From assembly GCA_029945445.1 (NCBI GenBank), contig JAQSCO010000053.1, forward strand, positions 1 through 64,000: a stretch of 64,000 bases of DNA, read 5' to 3'. The notes beneath the pieces are model-generated. The model searched no databases. It was not told the origin of the DNA and saw nothing but the letters and a program-made list of their open reading frames with translations. The stretch is from Lacunisphaera sp. GTDB taxonomy: Bacteria > Verrucomicrobiota > Verrucomicrobiia > Opitutales > Opitutaceae. Shown here piece by piece: positions 23,865 through 35,916 of this stretch. Within the stretch, counting starts at the first letter, position 1, and every line of letters begins with the position of its first letter. A program made the translations under genes and the position numbers.

Positions 23865-24641
23865 ATGGGTAACTCCTCCATGCCGCATCCCGCTCCCCGT
23901 CCCCTGCCCGAGAACAACGGGCTTTTCTTCGTCGGCGAACGCGTCGCCCTGACCGCTTCGATCCCATTGAAGATGGCGGAGCGCATGCTCGGCACGCGCA
24001 ACCCGCACGGCAAACCCAACGCCGACGTCCTCCGCCAGGTCGTCAGCGCCGCCAACCGGCACCGCCCGAGCGTGCACTGGCAGATCGATTTTCCCCAGCG
24101 CATGGGCGAGCGCGAGGCCTCGCTCTACGAGCATCCCTTCCACCACCTGCACCGCGCCGCGCCGCCCACCCGCGACCAGTGGTGGGCCAACCCGCATGCC
24201 GACGCGCACCTGCGCGCCGCCCTCGCCCGCCGCGAACGCTACCTCGCCATGCCGATCGGCGCCGACCCGCCCGAGTTCATCTGGTTCGAGTCCGCCATCA
24301 TTCCCGACGACACGCTCATCGCCGTGGCGCGCGACGATGACTTCACCCACGGCATCCTGCAGGCGCGGCCCTTCGCCCTGTGGTGGCGCCAGTATCACTC
24401 GCGCCGCACGCCGACGCTGGCGCTGAATTCGTTTCCCTTCCCCTGGCCGCCCGCCACCGGCCTGAGCGCGCTCACCGCCGCGCAGGAGGAACACCGCCAC
24501 GCCGTCGCCCGCGCCGCGCGCGGCCCCGACGCGGAGGCGCTCAACGCCGCCGTGGCCGCGGCCTACGGCTGGCCGGCCGATCTGCCGGACGATGAACTGC
24601 CACTCCGGCTCGGCGACTTGAACCGCACCCGCGTAGCCTGA
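23865..24641 (+). CDS. orphan MmeI-type target recognition/C-terminal domain
   Basis: Protein of 258 residues (or 253 from the second ATG at 23880). It matches the C-terminal part of type IIL MmeI-family restriction-modification enzymes: AERMLGTRNPHGKPNADVLRQVV, WQIDFPQRMGEREASLYEHPF, RRERYLAMPIGADPPEFIWF, IPDDTLIAVARDDDFTHGILQARPFALWW, and the TLALNSFPFPWPP end of the recognition domain. The nuclease and the methyltransferase (NPPY motif) parts are absent, and no remnant lies upstream, where the divergent M20 gene starts. The frame is fully open. It is either a decayed remnant or a domesticated DNA-recognition protein. Confidence 0.7.
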   Translation: MGNSSMPHPAPRPLPENNGLFFVGERVALTASIPLKMAERMLGTRNPHGKPNADVLRQVVSAANRHRPSVHWQIDFPQRMGEREASLYEHPFHHLHRAAPPTRDQWWANPHADAHLRAALARRERYLAMPIGADPPEFIWFESAIIPDDTLIAVARDDDFTHGILQARPFALWWRQYHSRRTPTLALNSFPFPWPPATGLSALTAAQEEHRHAVARAARGPDAEALNAAVAAAYGWPADLPDDELPLRLGDLNRTRVA

Positions 24642-24681
24642 CCCCATTGCCGGCCGCGAACCCCCGCTGGCCCCAACCCTA

Positions 24682-24737
24682 AGTATACTATTAGTTGACA
24701 TCGCATCCTCCCCGTTGATGTCAACTAATAGTATACT
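24682..24737. repeat. AT-rich perfect inverted repeat, copy 1
   Basis: Perfect 21-bp arms at 24682-24702 and 24717-24737, containing AGTATACTATTAGTTGACA, with a 14-base G/C-rich loop. Each arm itself starts with a palindrome (TAGTATACTA-like). A second copy with a different loop is at 51063-51122. Both lie between convergent genes. The A+T content is far above the surroundings. Confidence 0.9.
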
Positions 24738-24861
24738 AATGGCCGCGGCCCAGGCCAACAAGGTGGAACGCGGGCTTCGGGCGCGGGACCGATGTGCTGC
24801 GGGGAGGAGCCCTGATCCCGCCGCCACCGGCGCGGGGCCGGCAAACCCGCCCGGCAATCAA

Positions 24862-26673
24862 TCAGGGCTTCTCGCCGACGAATTTCCACGCCGGCCGGAA
24901 ATCGCGCGGGAGTTTCTGGCCAAGCACGTGGGCCCGCATCATCTCGATGGGGATGGTGCCGCCCTGCAGGACCGAGTCATGGAACTGCTTCTCGGTCATC
25001 CTGCCCCCCTTCACGGCCTCGGCGTAGAGCGCGCGGAGCTGGATGGCGCCCATCATGTAGCCGACCTGGTAGAGCGGCGAATAGTCGCCGTTGAATGAGC
25101 GACGCACCTCGCCGGTCGCCGTGTGGCGGTCGTGCCCAACCTTATCGACGAGGAAGTCGATGCATTGCTGCGGCGTCCATTTGCCGAGGTGGAAGTTGAG
25201 CGAAAAGATGATGCGGGCGCAGCGGTGCGTGCGCCAGAAAAGCGCGCCCGCCCGGTCGAGCGGCGTCTGCTGGAAGCCAAGGTCCCAGAGGTGGAACTCC
25301 CACCACAGCGCCCAGCCTTCGACGAGGAACGGCGTGTAGAAGAGCTGCCGGTGCGGGTTGAAGCGGTCGGCATACCAGCCCTGCATGTGGTGGCCGGGAA
25401 TCAGCTCGTGAAAGACGGTGGCATGGCAGAGATGCGTGTTGTTCGCCCGGAGGCTGTTCAGTTTGTCCTGGTGGTCCATCCCCTCGGTGGGGAACGAGAC
25501 GATGATGCGGTCGCCGCCGAGGAAGAACGGGTTCGTTTTCTGCCGCTCAGGTGACATCATGGTCATCGTCCAGTCGTCGATCAGGTGCGGCGGGACGGTG
25601 ATAAGGTCGCGCTTCGTGATAAAGTCCACCGCCTCGTAGGCTTGCCGAGCGATGAGCGCGGGCTGGTCGCCGGGCGCCACGTAGTCCTGCTTCATTTTTT
25701 CGAGCGCCGCCTTCCAGTCGTCCCCCAGGCCGAGGTCGTGCGCGACCTTCTTCCACTCCGCCTCGCACCAAGCGAATTCCTTGTTGGCGATCTCGATCAG
25801 CTGCTCCGGGGTATAGGGGATCATCTCGCGCTCGAGGTCGATCGCCAGTCCGTCCGCCCCGATGGGGTCGCCGACGATCGGCTCGTCCTCGCCGGCCTTG
25901 GCGCCGACGACTTTCTCGCGGAGAAACTTCGCATAGTCCTCCGTCGCCGCCGTGAGTTTCTTGTAGGGCTCCCGCGCCCACCAGCCGAACTCCGGGTCGT
26001 AACCGTCGTAATGCTTGAACCAGTCCTCAAGCTGCTTCCCGGCCGCGTTGAGCTGGTTGATGGCACGGAGCGCGACGATCTTGCTCGGCTTGATGGCGTT
26101 CTCCCCGGGTTTCTCGCCGAGGCCGGACTCGAGGGCCTTGCGCGCCGCCTCAAGTTGCACCCGCGCGTCGGCCAGCACGGCCGCGGCGGCCTTCGGGTCG
26201 GGCCGCGCGAAGCTCCGGCGCTGCTCCTGCAGGCCGGCGAGTTGCTCAAGGAAAGGCAGCAGCGGCGTCATCTCAACGTTGCGCTTCTGTTGGCGCTCCA
26301 GGAGTCCGACCTGGTGTTTCAGTTCCGCGCGCATCAGCTGCCAGTCGATGCGCCCTTCGACGCCGAGCTGCTCGTAGGGCATCGTCTCAAGCTTGGCGCC
26401 CCACGCCTGACAGAATTCCTTCAGCCGCCGGAGTTGCAGCTCGGAATTTGGCACGGTGTAGACCGCCAGCAGGCCCGCCCGGTCGCTGGTGAAACGCTCG
26501 ACCAGTTCGCGCAGTTCGCTCGAGGCGGGTTTGGTCATTGCCGCCAGGTCCGGGACGTAACTAGCGGCGGGGCGCTGCGCCTGCGGGGGCTGGCCGAAGC
26601 GGAAATCCTCCGCGCCGAACAGCAGGCCGCCAAGAAACAGGGACAGGATCGCCGGGCCGGTGGTTTGCTTCAT
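24862..26673 (-). CDS. secreted DUF885 metallopeptidase-like protein
   Basis: Protein of 603 residues with a signal peptide (MKQTTGPAILSLFLGGLLFGA) and a DUF885 domain. The zinc motif is HELIPGHHMQ, and FLVEGWALWWEFHLW supplies the third-ligand Glu region. DUF885 proteins belong to the gluzincin-like superfamily and are presumed exported peptidases. The protein is complete, ending in RDFRPAWKFVGEKP. The ATG at 26673 starts the signal peptide. It lies 110 bases downstream of the TonB-dependent receptor gene on the same strand. Confidence 0.85.
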   Translation of the reverse strand: MKQTTGPAILSLFLGGLLFGAEDFRFGQPPQAQRPAASYVPDLAAMTKPASSELRELVERFTSDRAGLLAVYTVPNSELQLRRLKEFCQAWGAKLETMPYEQLGVEGRIDWQLMRAELKHQVGLLERQQKRNVEMTPLLPFLEQLAGLQEQRRSFARPDPKAAAAVLADARVQLEAARKALESGLGEKPGENAIKPSKIVALRAINQLNAAGKQLEDWFKHYDGYDPEFGWWAREPYKKLTAATEDYAKFLREKVVGAKAGEDEPIVGDPIGADGLAIDLEREMIPYTPEQLIEIANKEFAWCEAEWKKVAHDLGLGDDWKAALEKMKQDYVAPGDQPALIARQAYEAVDFITKRDLITVPPHLIDDWTMTMMSPERQKTNPFFLGGDRIIVSFPTEGMDHQDKLNSLRANNTHLCHATVFHELIPGHHMQGWYADRFNPHRQLFYTPFLVEGWALWWEFHLWDLGFQQTPLDRAGALFWRTHRCARIIFSLNFHLGKWTPQQCIDFLVDKVGHDRHTATGEVRRSFNGDYSPLYQVGYMMGAIQLRALYAEAVKGGRMTEKQFHDSVLQGGTIPIEMMRAHVLGQKLPRDFRPAWKFVGEKP

Positions 26674-26782
26674 GGGGGATGCGCGAGCTTCCCCCGCCCG
26701 CCAAAAGCCGCAAGCGCGGAGTGCCGGAGACCGGAGGGGCAGTTGGAGGCGGGGTGAGGGCCGCCCGCCTCCATCCTGAATC

Positions 26783-28645
26783 CTAGAACTTCCACTCGAC
26801 GCCCGCGTAGGCACCGCGGCCGGTCTGGGGGTAGCCGTTCACCTCCGCGTATTCCTCATCGAGGAGATTCTCGACGCGCGCCTTCACGGCGAATCGCGGC
26901 GTCGCCTGCCACGCGGCGTAAACGCGCACGACCGTGTAGTCCTCGCCCCGGATGGTGGCGAAGGTGGCCGCGTTCACGTCGAGCCGGTTGTCCGCAAACG
27001 CCAGCCCGGTGCCCGCGCTGAACCCGCCGCCGCAGTCGCGCCAGAGGTCGAGCGACCCGCTGTGGCGCGGCCGCCGCAACAGCCGCGTGCCAGCGCTCAG
27101 GTCGTCGGCCTCGAGACGGGTGTAAGCGAACCGGGCCTTGAGCGCGCCGGGCAGGTCGAGTTTCGCCGCCAGCTCGACGCCGCGCGTGCGGGCCCGCCCG
27201 ACATTTTTCACCGTGCCGGGAAACACCGCGAAATCGAACGTGATGAGGTTGTCGAAGTCCGTCTGGAACCACGTCGCGCTGAGCGTGCCGCGGTTGGCGG
27301 CGAGATAGTAGTCCGCCCCGGCGTCCCACCCCCCGGCCTTCTCGGGCCGGAGGTTCGGGTTGCCGACGTAGAACGCGCTCTGCCCGTAGAGGTCGAGGAA
27401 GCTGGGGGCACGGAAACCCGTGCCGTAACTCGCCCGAAACTTCAGACGCGAGTCGTGCGTCAACCACGCCGCGGTCGCGCGGCCCGTCGTCGCGCGGCCG
27501 AAGGTGTCGAAGTCGTCGCGGCGCAGCCCGGCCGTCAGGTAGAGCCGCTCGACGGGCGTCCACTCGTCCTGCAGGAAGAACGCGAGCAGCTGCTGCCGCT
27601 GGTTGATGTTCCCAAAGCCGGTGTTGCGCGTGGTGTTCAGCTCGCCGGTGAAGCCGCCGGTCAGCCGGTGCTGCGCGCTGGGGGTGTAGGTGCTCTGCCA
27701 GTCGAGCACGGCGCGGCGGTTCTTGACGAGGGTCACCTGGTGGCCGAACGGACCGGGGTTGTCCGAGACGAAGCGCCGGTCCTGCCCGCCGAGCACGACA
27801 TGGCTCGTCAGGTCGGGCGCGTGCGTGAGGTCGGCGAAGATCGTCGCGAGCTGGTTGCTCTCGCGGTCCTCGTTGTCGGGATCGTTGGTGTAACGGTCGC
27901 CGGGGTCGCCGAACTTCGCGAGGAACCCGCGCCACGTCGCGCCGACTGCCACGCCGTCTGAAAGCTTCCGATCGTAGCGCAGCGCATACGTGGCGCTGTC
28001 GAACGAGTTGTTCGGGCGCGCATTGTCGGTGTGGCCACCGGCCGCGGAGAAGGTCCACGCGCTCCCCTGGTCGCCGGCCTGCGCATTGAGCGCGCCCTGC
28101 ACCGTGCCGAAGGAGCCAGCCTCGGCCGCGACGGAGCCGTGCGCCGCGCCGCTGCCGCGGGTGCCGCGGAGCGACACCACGCCGCCGACCGCCTCGCCAC
28201 CGTAGAGCGTGCTCTGCGGGCCGTGCGCGACCTCGAGGCTGTCGCAGGCGCCCACGCAGGTGCCGCCGAGCGCGAACGAGTAGTCGGTGTTCGGATCATT
28301 GAAGCGCAGGCCGTCCACGAGGAAGAGCGTCTGGTTCGAGTTGCTGCCGCGCAAAAACAGCGACGTGACCGCCCCGCTCGCGCCGCTGGCGGAGGCGGGC
28401 GCCCCGGGCACGCTGCGCAGCGCGCCGAGCAGCGACGTGAGCTGCATGCGCGCGAGCTCCGCTCCACTGATGGTGTCGATCGCGGTGCCCGCCGTGGTGA
28501 CCGCGATGGGCGTCCGCGTCGCGGTGACGACGTAGGTCGAGAGCTTTTCGGTATCCGGGCCGGTCTGCGCAAGCGCCGCGGCGGCCGGCACGAGGCCGGC
28601 GATGAACAGGAGGCGTCGGAGCGACGCCGGGATGGTGGCTTTCAT
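26783..28645 (-). CDS. btuB: TonB-dependent cobalamin receptor (BtuB-like)
   Basis: Outer-membrane receptor of 620 residues, the length of BtuB. It has a signal peptide (KATIPASLRRLLFIAGLVPAAAALA), a TonB-box-like STYVVTATRTP just after it, and a plug domain (ISGAELARMQLTSLLGALRSVPG, LFLRGSNSNQTLFLVDGLRFNDP). A beta-barrel follows, ending in GAYAGVEWKF with the C-terminal Phe required for assembly. A cobalamin riboswitch precedes it on the same strand at about 28981-29115. That, together with the divergent metH, makes vitamin B12 the likely ligand. No btuF/C/D genes are in this window. Confidence 0.88.
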   Translation of the reverse strand: MKATIPASLRRLLFIAGLVPAAAALAQTGPDTEKLSTYVVTATRTPIAVTTAGTAIDTISGAELARMQLTSLLGALRSVPGAPASASGASGAVTSLFLRGSNSNQTLFLVDGLRFNDPNTDYSFALGGTCVGACDSLEVAHGPQSTLYGGEAVGGVVSLRGTRGSGAAHGSVAAEAGSFGTVQGALNAQAGDQGSAWTFSAAGGHTDNARPNNSFDSATYALRYDRKLSDGVAVGATWRGFLAKFGDPGDRYTNDPDNEDRESNQLATIFADLTHAPDLTSHVVLGGQDRRFVSDNPGPFGHQVTLVKNRRAVLDWQSTYTPSAQHRLTGGFTGELNTTRNTGFGNINQRQQLLAFFLQDEWTPVERLYLTAGLRRDDFDTFGRATTGRATAAWLTHDSRLKFRASYGTGFRAPSFLDLYGQSAFYVGNPNLRPEKAGGWDAGADYYLAANRGTLSATWFQTDFDNLITFDFAVFPGTVKNVGRARTRGVELAAKLDLPGALKARFAYTRLEADDLSAGTRLLRRPRHSGSLDLWRDCGGGFSAGTGLAFADNRLDVNAATFATIRGEDYTVVRVYAAWQATPRFAVKARVENLLDEEYAEVNGYPQTGRGAYAGVEWKF

Positions 28646-28680
28646 GATCTGCTTTCCTTGCGGCAAGAGCAGACCGGCGA

Positions 28681-28732
28681 TGTAGCCGGGGTCGGTGACC
28701 CCGGAGGACCGGCCTCAGCGAGGCCGGCTACA
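28681..28732. repeat. TGTAGCCGG...CCGGCTACA palindromic repeat
   Basis: Outer arms TGTAGCCGG and CCGGCTACA enclose two hairpins, GGGGTC-ggt-GACCCC and GGCCTC-agc-GAGGCC. The same family lies in frame inside metH at 30380-30446. This copy sits in the btuB leader, 36 bases upstream of the start codon. Confidence 0.8.
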
Positions 28733-28857
28733 ATAACGCACGTTCCACCCTCACTCTTCAATGGGCGTTGAAGGTTTGTCGCCGGGACGCGCATTGCACG
28801 CCGGCGCGGTGAGATGCTGAAGGCAGATGTTCGGACTCCGCATGTGGGCGCGCAGCG

Positions 28858-28962
28858 CGCAAGTTCCAAGGAGCAAGTATCAAGGATCAAGAGTCTACCG
28901 GCGGCTCTGCCGCCGAATCTTGTCACTTGTCACCTGTCACTTGTCACTTACGCGCCGCAGGC
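28858..28962. repeat. caagttcc / cttgtcac simple repeats with hairpins
   Basis: A string of related short words, caagttccaaggagcaagtatcaaggatcaag and then cttgtcacttgtcacctgtcacttgtcact, is interrupted by the hairpin CGGCGGCtctGCCGCCG and followed by GCGCCgcaGGCGC. No ORF. It lies between the riboswitch aptamer and btuB. Confidence 0.65.
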
Positions 28963-28980
28963 GCGTCCTCGCCCCCGCCT

Positions 28981-29115
28981 TCACCGGCTTTCCGATTGGC
29001 CTTGTTCCCGCCCTGACAGCGGAATGGGGGTCTGTGATGCGTTACCGCAGCGCTACTGTGGCCGGATTGCACGGCCTTCCCTGGATCCTCAGAGTTGAAT
29101 GAAAGAACTTCAGGC
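28981..29115 (-). ncRNA. cobalamin riboswitch upstream of btuB
   Basis: On the minus strand the conserved blocks of the cobalamin aptamer occur in order: GGGAAGGCCGTGCAATCCGG (29081-29062), GCGCTGCGGTAAC (29053-29041), the B12-box-like CCGCTGTCAGGGCGGGAACAAGG (29022-28999), and GGAAAGCCGGTGA (28993-28981). This is the usual order of these elements in AdoCbl riboswitches. Downstream on the same strand is the btuB-like gene, 336 bases away. Boundaries are approximate, and I could not fold it. Confidence 0.75.
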
Positions 29116-29230
29116 CCCGCCACTTGACCCCTTGTGACGGGTTCGACGCAAGCGAAATTCCCAGCCGCTTCCCCTGCCGAAACGGTCGAATGCGTCTTAA
29201 GGCCACGCCGGGCTTGCCTTTTCATATCAT

Positions 29231-29252
29231 CGAATCCTGATGCAAGGATACG
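29231..29252. promoter_or_regulatory. possible operator upstream of metH
   Basis: Near-perfect inverted repeat CGAATCCT-gatgca-AGGATACG (one mismatch), 12 bases before the metH ATG, inside a wider symmetric context (CATATCATCGA ... TCGAAATGTCATATG). It could bind a methionine-pathway repressor such as an ArsR-type SahR, or shape the leader. No regulator is adjacent. Confidence 0.3.
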
Positions 29253-29264
29253 TCGAAATGTCAT

Positions 29265-33329
<4,065 letters not shown>

Positions 33330-33353
33330 GCTGCGCCGCATCAGACCCAAACC

Positions 33354-34232
33354 ATGAACAATCTCGGGCTCTATCTCGTGGCCGTCCTGATCTGGGGCTC
33401 CACCTGGCTCGCCATCACGTTCCAGCTCGGCCGCGTCCCGCCGGAAATGTCCGTCGCGTATCGCTTCGCCCTCGCGGGCATCATCCTGCTGGCGTGGAGC
33501 GTGGTGCGGCGCCTGCGCCTGGCCTACTCCTGGCGCGAGCATGCGGCGATGGCGGCCCAAGGGGCGCTCCTGTTCGGCCTGAACTACGTCTGCATCTATC
33601 GCGCCGAGGGGCTGATCGCGTCCGGCCTGGTGGCGGTGACTTTCTCGATGATCGTTTTCCTGAACATCTTCGGGGTGCGGTTGTTCTTCGGCACGCCGCT
33701 GAAACCGGCCACGTTGGCCGGCGCGGCATGCGGGGTGGCGGGAGTGGTCCTGATTTTTCTCCCGGAGATCAGCCAGGCCTCCGCCACGGGCCGGGCCGCC
33801 CTCGGCCTTGGCTACGCGCTGGTCGGCGTCGTCTCGGCCTCGCTCGGCAATCTCCTCGCGGCCCGCAACCAGCGGAAAGGAATCCCCGTGGTCCAGCTCA
33901 ATACCTTCGGGATGCTTTACGGCGCGGCGTTCGTGGCGATCTTCGCGCTCGCCAGCGGCCGGACATGGACCTTCGAAACATCCGCGCCCTACGTCCTGTC
34001 ACTGGTCTACCTTGCCGTGTTCGGCTCGATCCTGGCCTTCGGCGCCTACCTGACGCTGCTGGGCCGGATCGGGGCGGACCGCGCCGGCTACGCCAACGCG
34101 GCCATTCCGATCGTCGCCCTGCTCATGTCGACCTGCTTCGAAGGCCTGCACTGGCACGCCGCCACCGTGCTCGGCATTCTCCTCTGCCTGGCGGGAAATT
34201 TCCTGGTGCTGCGCCGGCCCGCTCAAGCCTAA
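33354..34232 (+). CDS. EamA/DMT-superfamily transporter
   Basis: Integral membrane protein of 292 residues with ten hydrophobic segments in two EamA halves (AVLIWGSTWLAITFQLGRVPPE opens the first; GYALVGVVSASLGNLLAARN opens the second). The conserved SYLxxxxxPxxA-like region appears as LTLLGRIGADRAGYANAAIPIVALLMS. These drug/metabolite exporters move amino acids, purines or similar solutes out of the cell. It starts 25 bases after metH and may be cotranscribed, but a methionine-related substrate is only a guess. Confidence 0.88.
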   Translation: MNNLGLYLVAVLIWGSTWLAITFQLGRVPPEMSVAYRFALAGIILLAWSVVRRLRLAYSWREHAAMAAQGALLFGLNYVCIYRAEGLIASGLVAVTFSMIVFLNIFGVRLFFGTPLKPATLAGAACGVAGVVLIFLPEISQASATGRAALGLGYALVGVVSASLGNLLAARNQRKGIPVVQLNTFGMLYGAAFVAIFALASGRTWTFETSAPYVLSLVYLAVFGSILAFGAYLTLLGRIGADRAGYANAAIPIVALLMSTCFEGLHWHAATVLGILLCLAGNFLVLRRPAQA

Positions 34233-34290
34233 GCGGCTGGCCTGCCATTAACCGAATTGACTGACCCGGCTTTCCGGCAATCCTGACGGC

Positions 34291-34509
34291 ATGACCGCGA
34301 GCACGCAGCAGATCACCGAGGCGGCTTTAAAGCTGCCGGAGCGCGACCGGCTGACGGTGGCGACGGCGATCTGGAAAAGCATGGGCGCCTCCGACGAAAC
34401 CCTGGCCGATGTCGCCGCCCTCGCCCGCGCCCACGAACTTGAAACCAGCAAGGTCACCCCGAAGTCTCAGGCCGAAGTATTCCAGAAAGCACGGGCCGTG
34501 CTTGGATGA
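34291..34509 (+). CDS. addiction module antitoxin (TIGR02574-like)
   Basis: Acidic protein of 72 residues typical of the short addiction-module component family: TEAALKLPERDRLTVATAIWKSM then a variable C-terminus. It is the antitoxin partner of RelE/ParE-type toxins. Its TGA stop overlaps the ATG of the toxin gene at 34506 (ATGA), the usual toxin-antitoxin arrangement. The antitoxin frame is intact. Confidence 0.82.
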   Translation: MTASTQQITEAALKLPERDRLTVATAIWKSMGASDETLADVAALARAHELETSKVTPKSQAEVFQKARAVLG

Positions 34510-34807
34510 ACCGCTGGTTCCACCCCGAGTTCGAAACCGACCTGATCGCCGCCGCCCGCCACTACCAGAGTGAGCGTCCGGCGCTGGGTCTGGAATTCCT
34601 GGACGAGGCCGAGAAGGCCGTGGAGGAAATCATGCGGGCCCCGAGCGCTGGCCGGTCCGCCTCGGTGGCGTCCGCCGCTTTCTGCTCGAACGGTTCCCCT
34701 ACGTCATCCGCTATCGGATATCATCAAGCGGCGACACGGTCCAATTCCTTAGCATCCTGCATGGCGCCCGCCACCCCGACACCGGCACCAAGCGCACCGC
34801 ACAGTAA
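34506..34807 (+). pseudogene. RelE/ParE-family toxin, frameshifted
   Basis: The frame opens MNRWFHPEFETDLIAAARHY and continues EFLDEAEKAVEEIMRAP, clear ParE/RelE sequence. Then it shifts near 34640-34650. Reading one base over gives ERWPVRLGGVRRFLLERF then PYVIRYRISSSGDTVQFLSI and LHGARHPDTGTKRTAQ, ending at the TAA at 34805-34807. That is a full toxin C-terminus of normal length. Loss of a single G in ccgg/agcgctgg would explain it. Without the fix the first frame runs on into unrelated sequence. It is either a genuinely inactivated toxin or a sequencing error. Confidence 0.85.
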
Positions 34808-34955
34808 GTCGCGGGGTCTACAAATTGCGCGGAAACGTTTGGCGATGGCGTTCGCGGCGTGCCGAACAATGACGCAGTGCGAAGGATGGGGCCGGCCAAG
34901 GGGTCCTCTTGCAAACCGCACTTGCCAGCTTTCTCCCTGGGCTGCCCGGCCAGTT

Positions 34956-35798
34956 CTAAAACCCCGTGACGAAACGCAGGGTCGTGATCTGATTCCGGTA
35001 GCCGGGGCCGGCATGCAGGGTATGGCGATATTCGTGCCGGAGCACCATCGCCGAGCGGCCCACGGTGCGTTGCAGTTCCAGCGCCCCGCTGCGGGTCTTT
35101 GCCCGAAAGTAATACGCGATCCACGGCACGTCCTGTTCGAAGGTGTCCACAAAGGTGATCGGCTTGCCGATGGCCACCAGGTCGGGGCGCGGCGGACGGG
35201 AGTAGGAAACCACCGTGCCCTCGCGCCACTGCCCCTCCACGGCCACCAACCAGTTTTCCCCCAGGGTCCGCTCCACCCGGCCAAACCATTTCCGGCCGGT
35301 GAGATCAAAGGCGTGGCTGCGCGCATCGAAGCGGCGGCGTTCAAAGCCCACCCTCAGGAGCCAGTCATTGCCGACGCGCTGGCGGACTTGCAGGCGGGCG
35401 GCACCGCCGCGCCCGTCGCGGGCCCTTTCCGCCGCCAAGGCCCACTCGCCTTCCATTTCCGCGCTGAACACCGGAAGGTTCGGCCCGAGCCCGGGCTTGT
35501 AGGCCCACGAGCCGGCGATCCCCGGGGCCACGACATCCAGGCCTTCAAAGCGGGGCCAGAACTCGGTGCGCAAACCGGCGGTCCCGCTGACCCGGTGGCC
35601 ACCGGGAAAGGCGCGATGAATTCCCGTCCGCAATTCCGACCGCCACTGCAAAGCGGACCGCACATCCTGCGGTCGCTCGGCATTGGTGGCATTGTCGTGC
35701 CAGATGGCTTCGGTTGAAAACTGCCAACGCGGAAACTCTGCGGCCGGCCCAACGACGCCAAGGCAAAGACCCAAAGCAACGCTGGTGATCAGGCGCAT
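34956..35798 (-). CDS. outer-membrane beta-barrel-like protein
   Basis: Protein of 280 residues with a signal peptide (MRLITSVALGLCLGVVGPAAE) and repeated amphipathic strands with alternating Arg/Trp/Tyr (RWQFSTEAIWHDNATN, WLLRVGFERRRFDARSH, AMVLRHEYRHTLHAGPGYRN). It ends in TLRFVTGF, with the C-terminal Phe typical of BAM substrates. I do not recognise a named family; no enzymatic motif is visible. It is probably a small surface barrel. The gap between it and the broken toxin (34808-34955) holds nothing I can identify. Confidence 0.7.
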   Translation of the reverse strand: MRLITSVALGLCLGVVGPAAEFPRWQFSTEAIWHDNATNAERPQDVRSALQWRSELRTGIHRAFPGGHRVSGTAGLRTEFWPRFEGLDVVAPGIAGSWAYKPGLGPNLPVFSAEMEGEWALAAERARDGRGGAARLQVRQRVGNDWLLRVGFERRRFDARSHAFDLTGRKWFGRVERTLGENWLVAVEGQWREGTVVSYSRPPRPDLVAIGKPITFVDTFEQDVPWIAYYFRAKTRSGALELQRTVGRSAMVLRHEYRHTLHAGPGYRNQITTLRFVTGF

Positions 35799-35916
35799 GT
35801 CCGGGGTTAGAGTCCCAGCCGGCAGGAGTATTCCAAGTCATCCGACTCCGAGGGCGCATACCGCGCATTGACAGTGGCGGGAGACGGCAGTGGGCTTCCC
35901 TTTCCTTCCACCGCGC

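Noticed and set aside
21931-23952. Plus-strand open frame of 673 codons
   Set aside because: Covers the end of recQ and the opposite strand of the M20 peptidase; no protein-like motifs.
24682-24737. Rho-independent terminator
   Set aside because: The stem is AT-rich and has no T tract after it. The conserved arm sequence in two copies suggests another function.
29116-29264. SAM- or SAH-type riboswitch upstream of metH
   Set aside because: I could not find the conserved blocks of SAM-I, SAM-II or SAH aptamers; only a small inverted repeat is visible.
34808-34955. Coding sequence after the broken toxin
   Set aside because: Only frame extension of the toxin and shadow frames; no motif or start signal.
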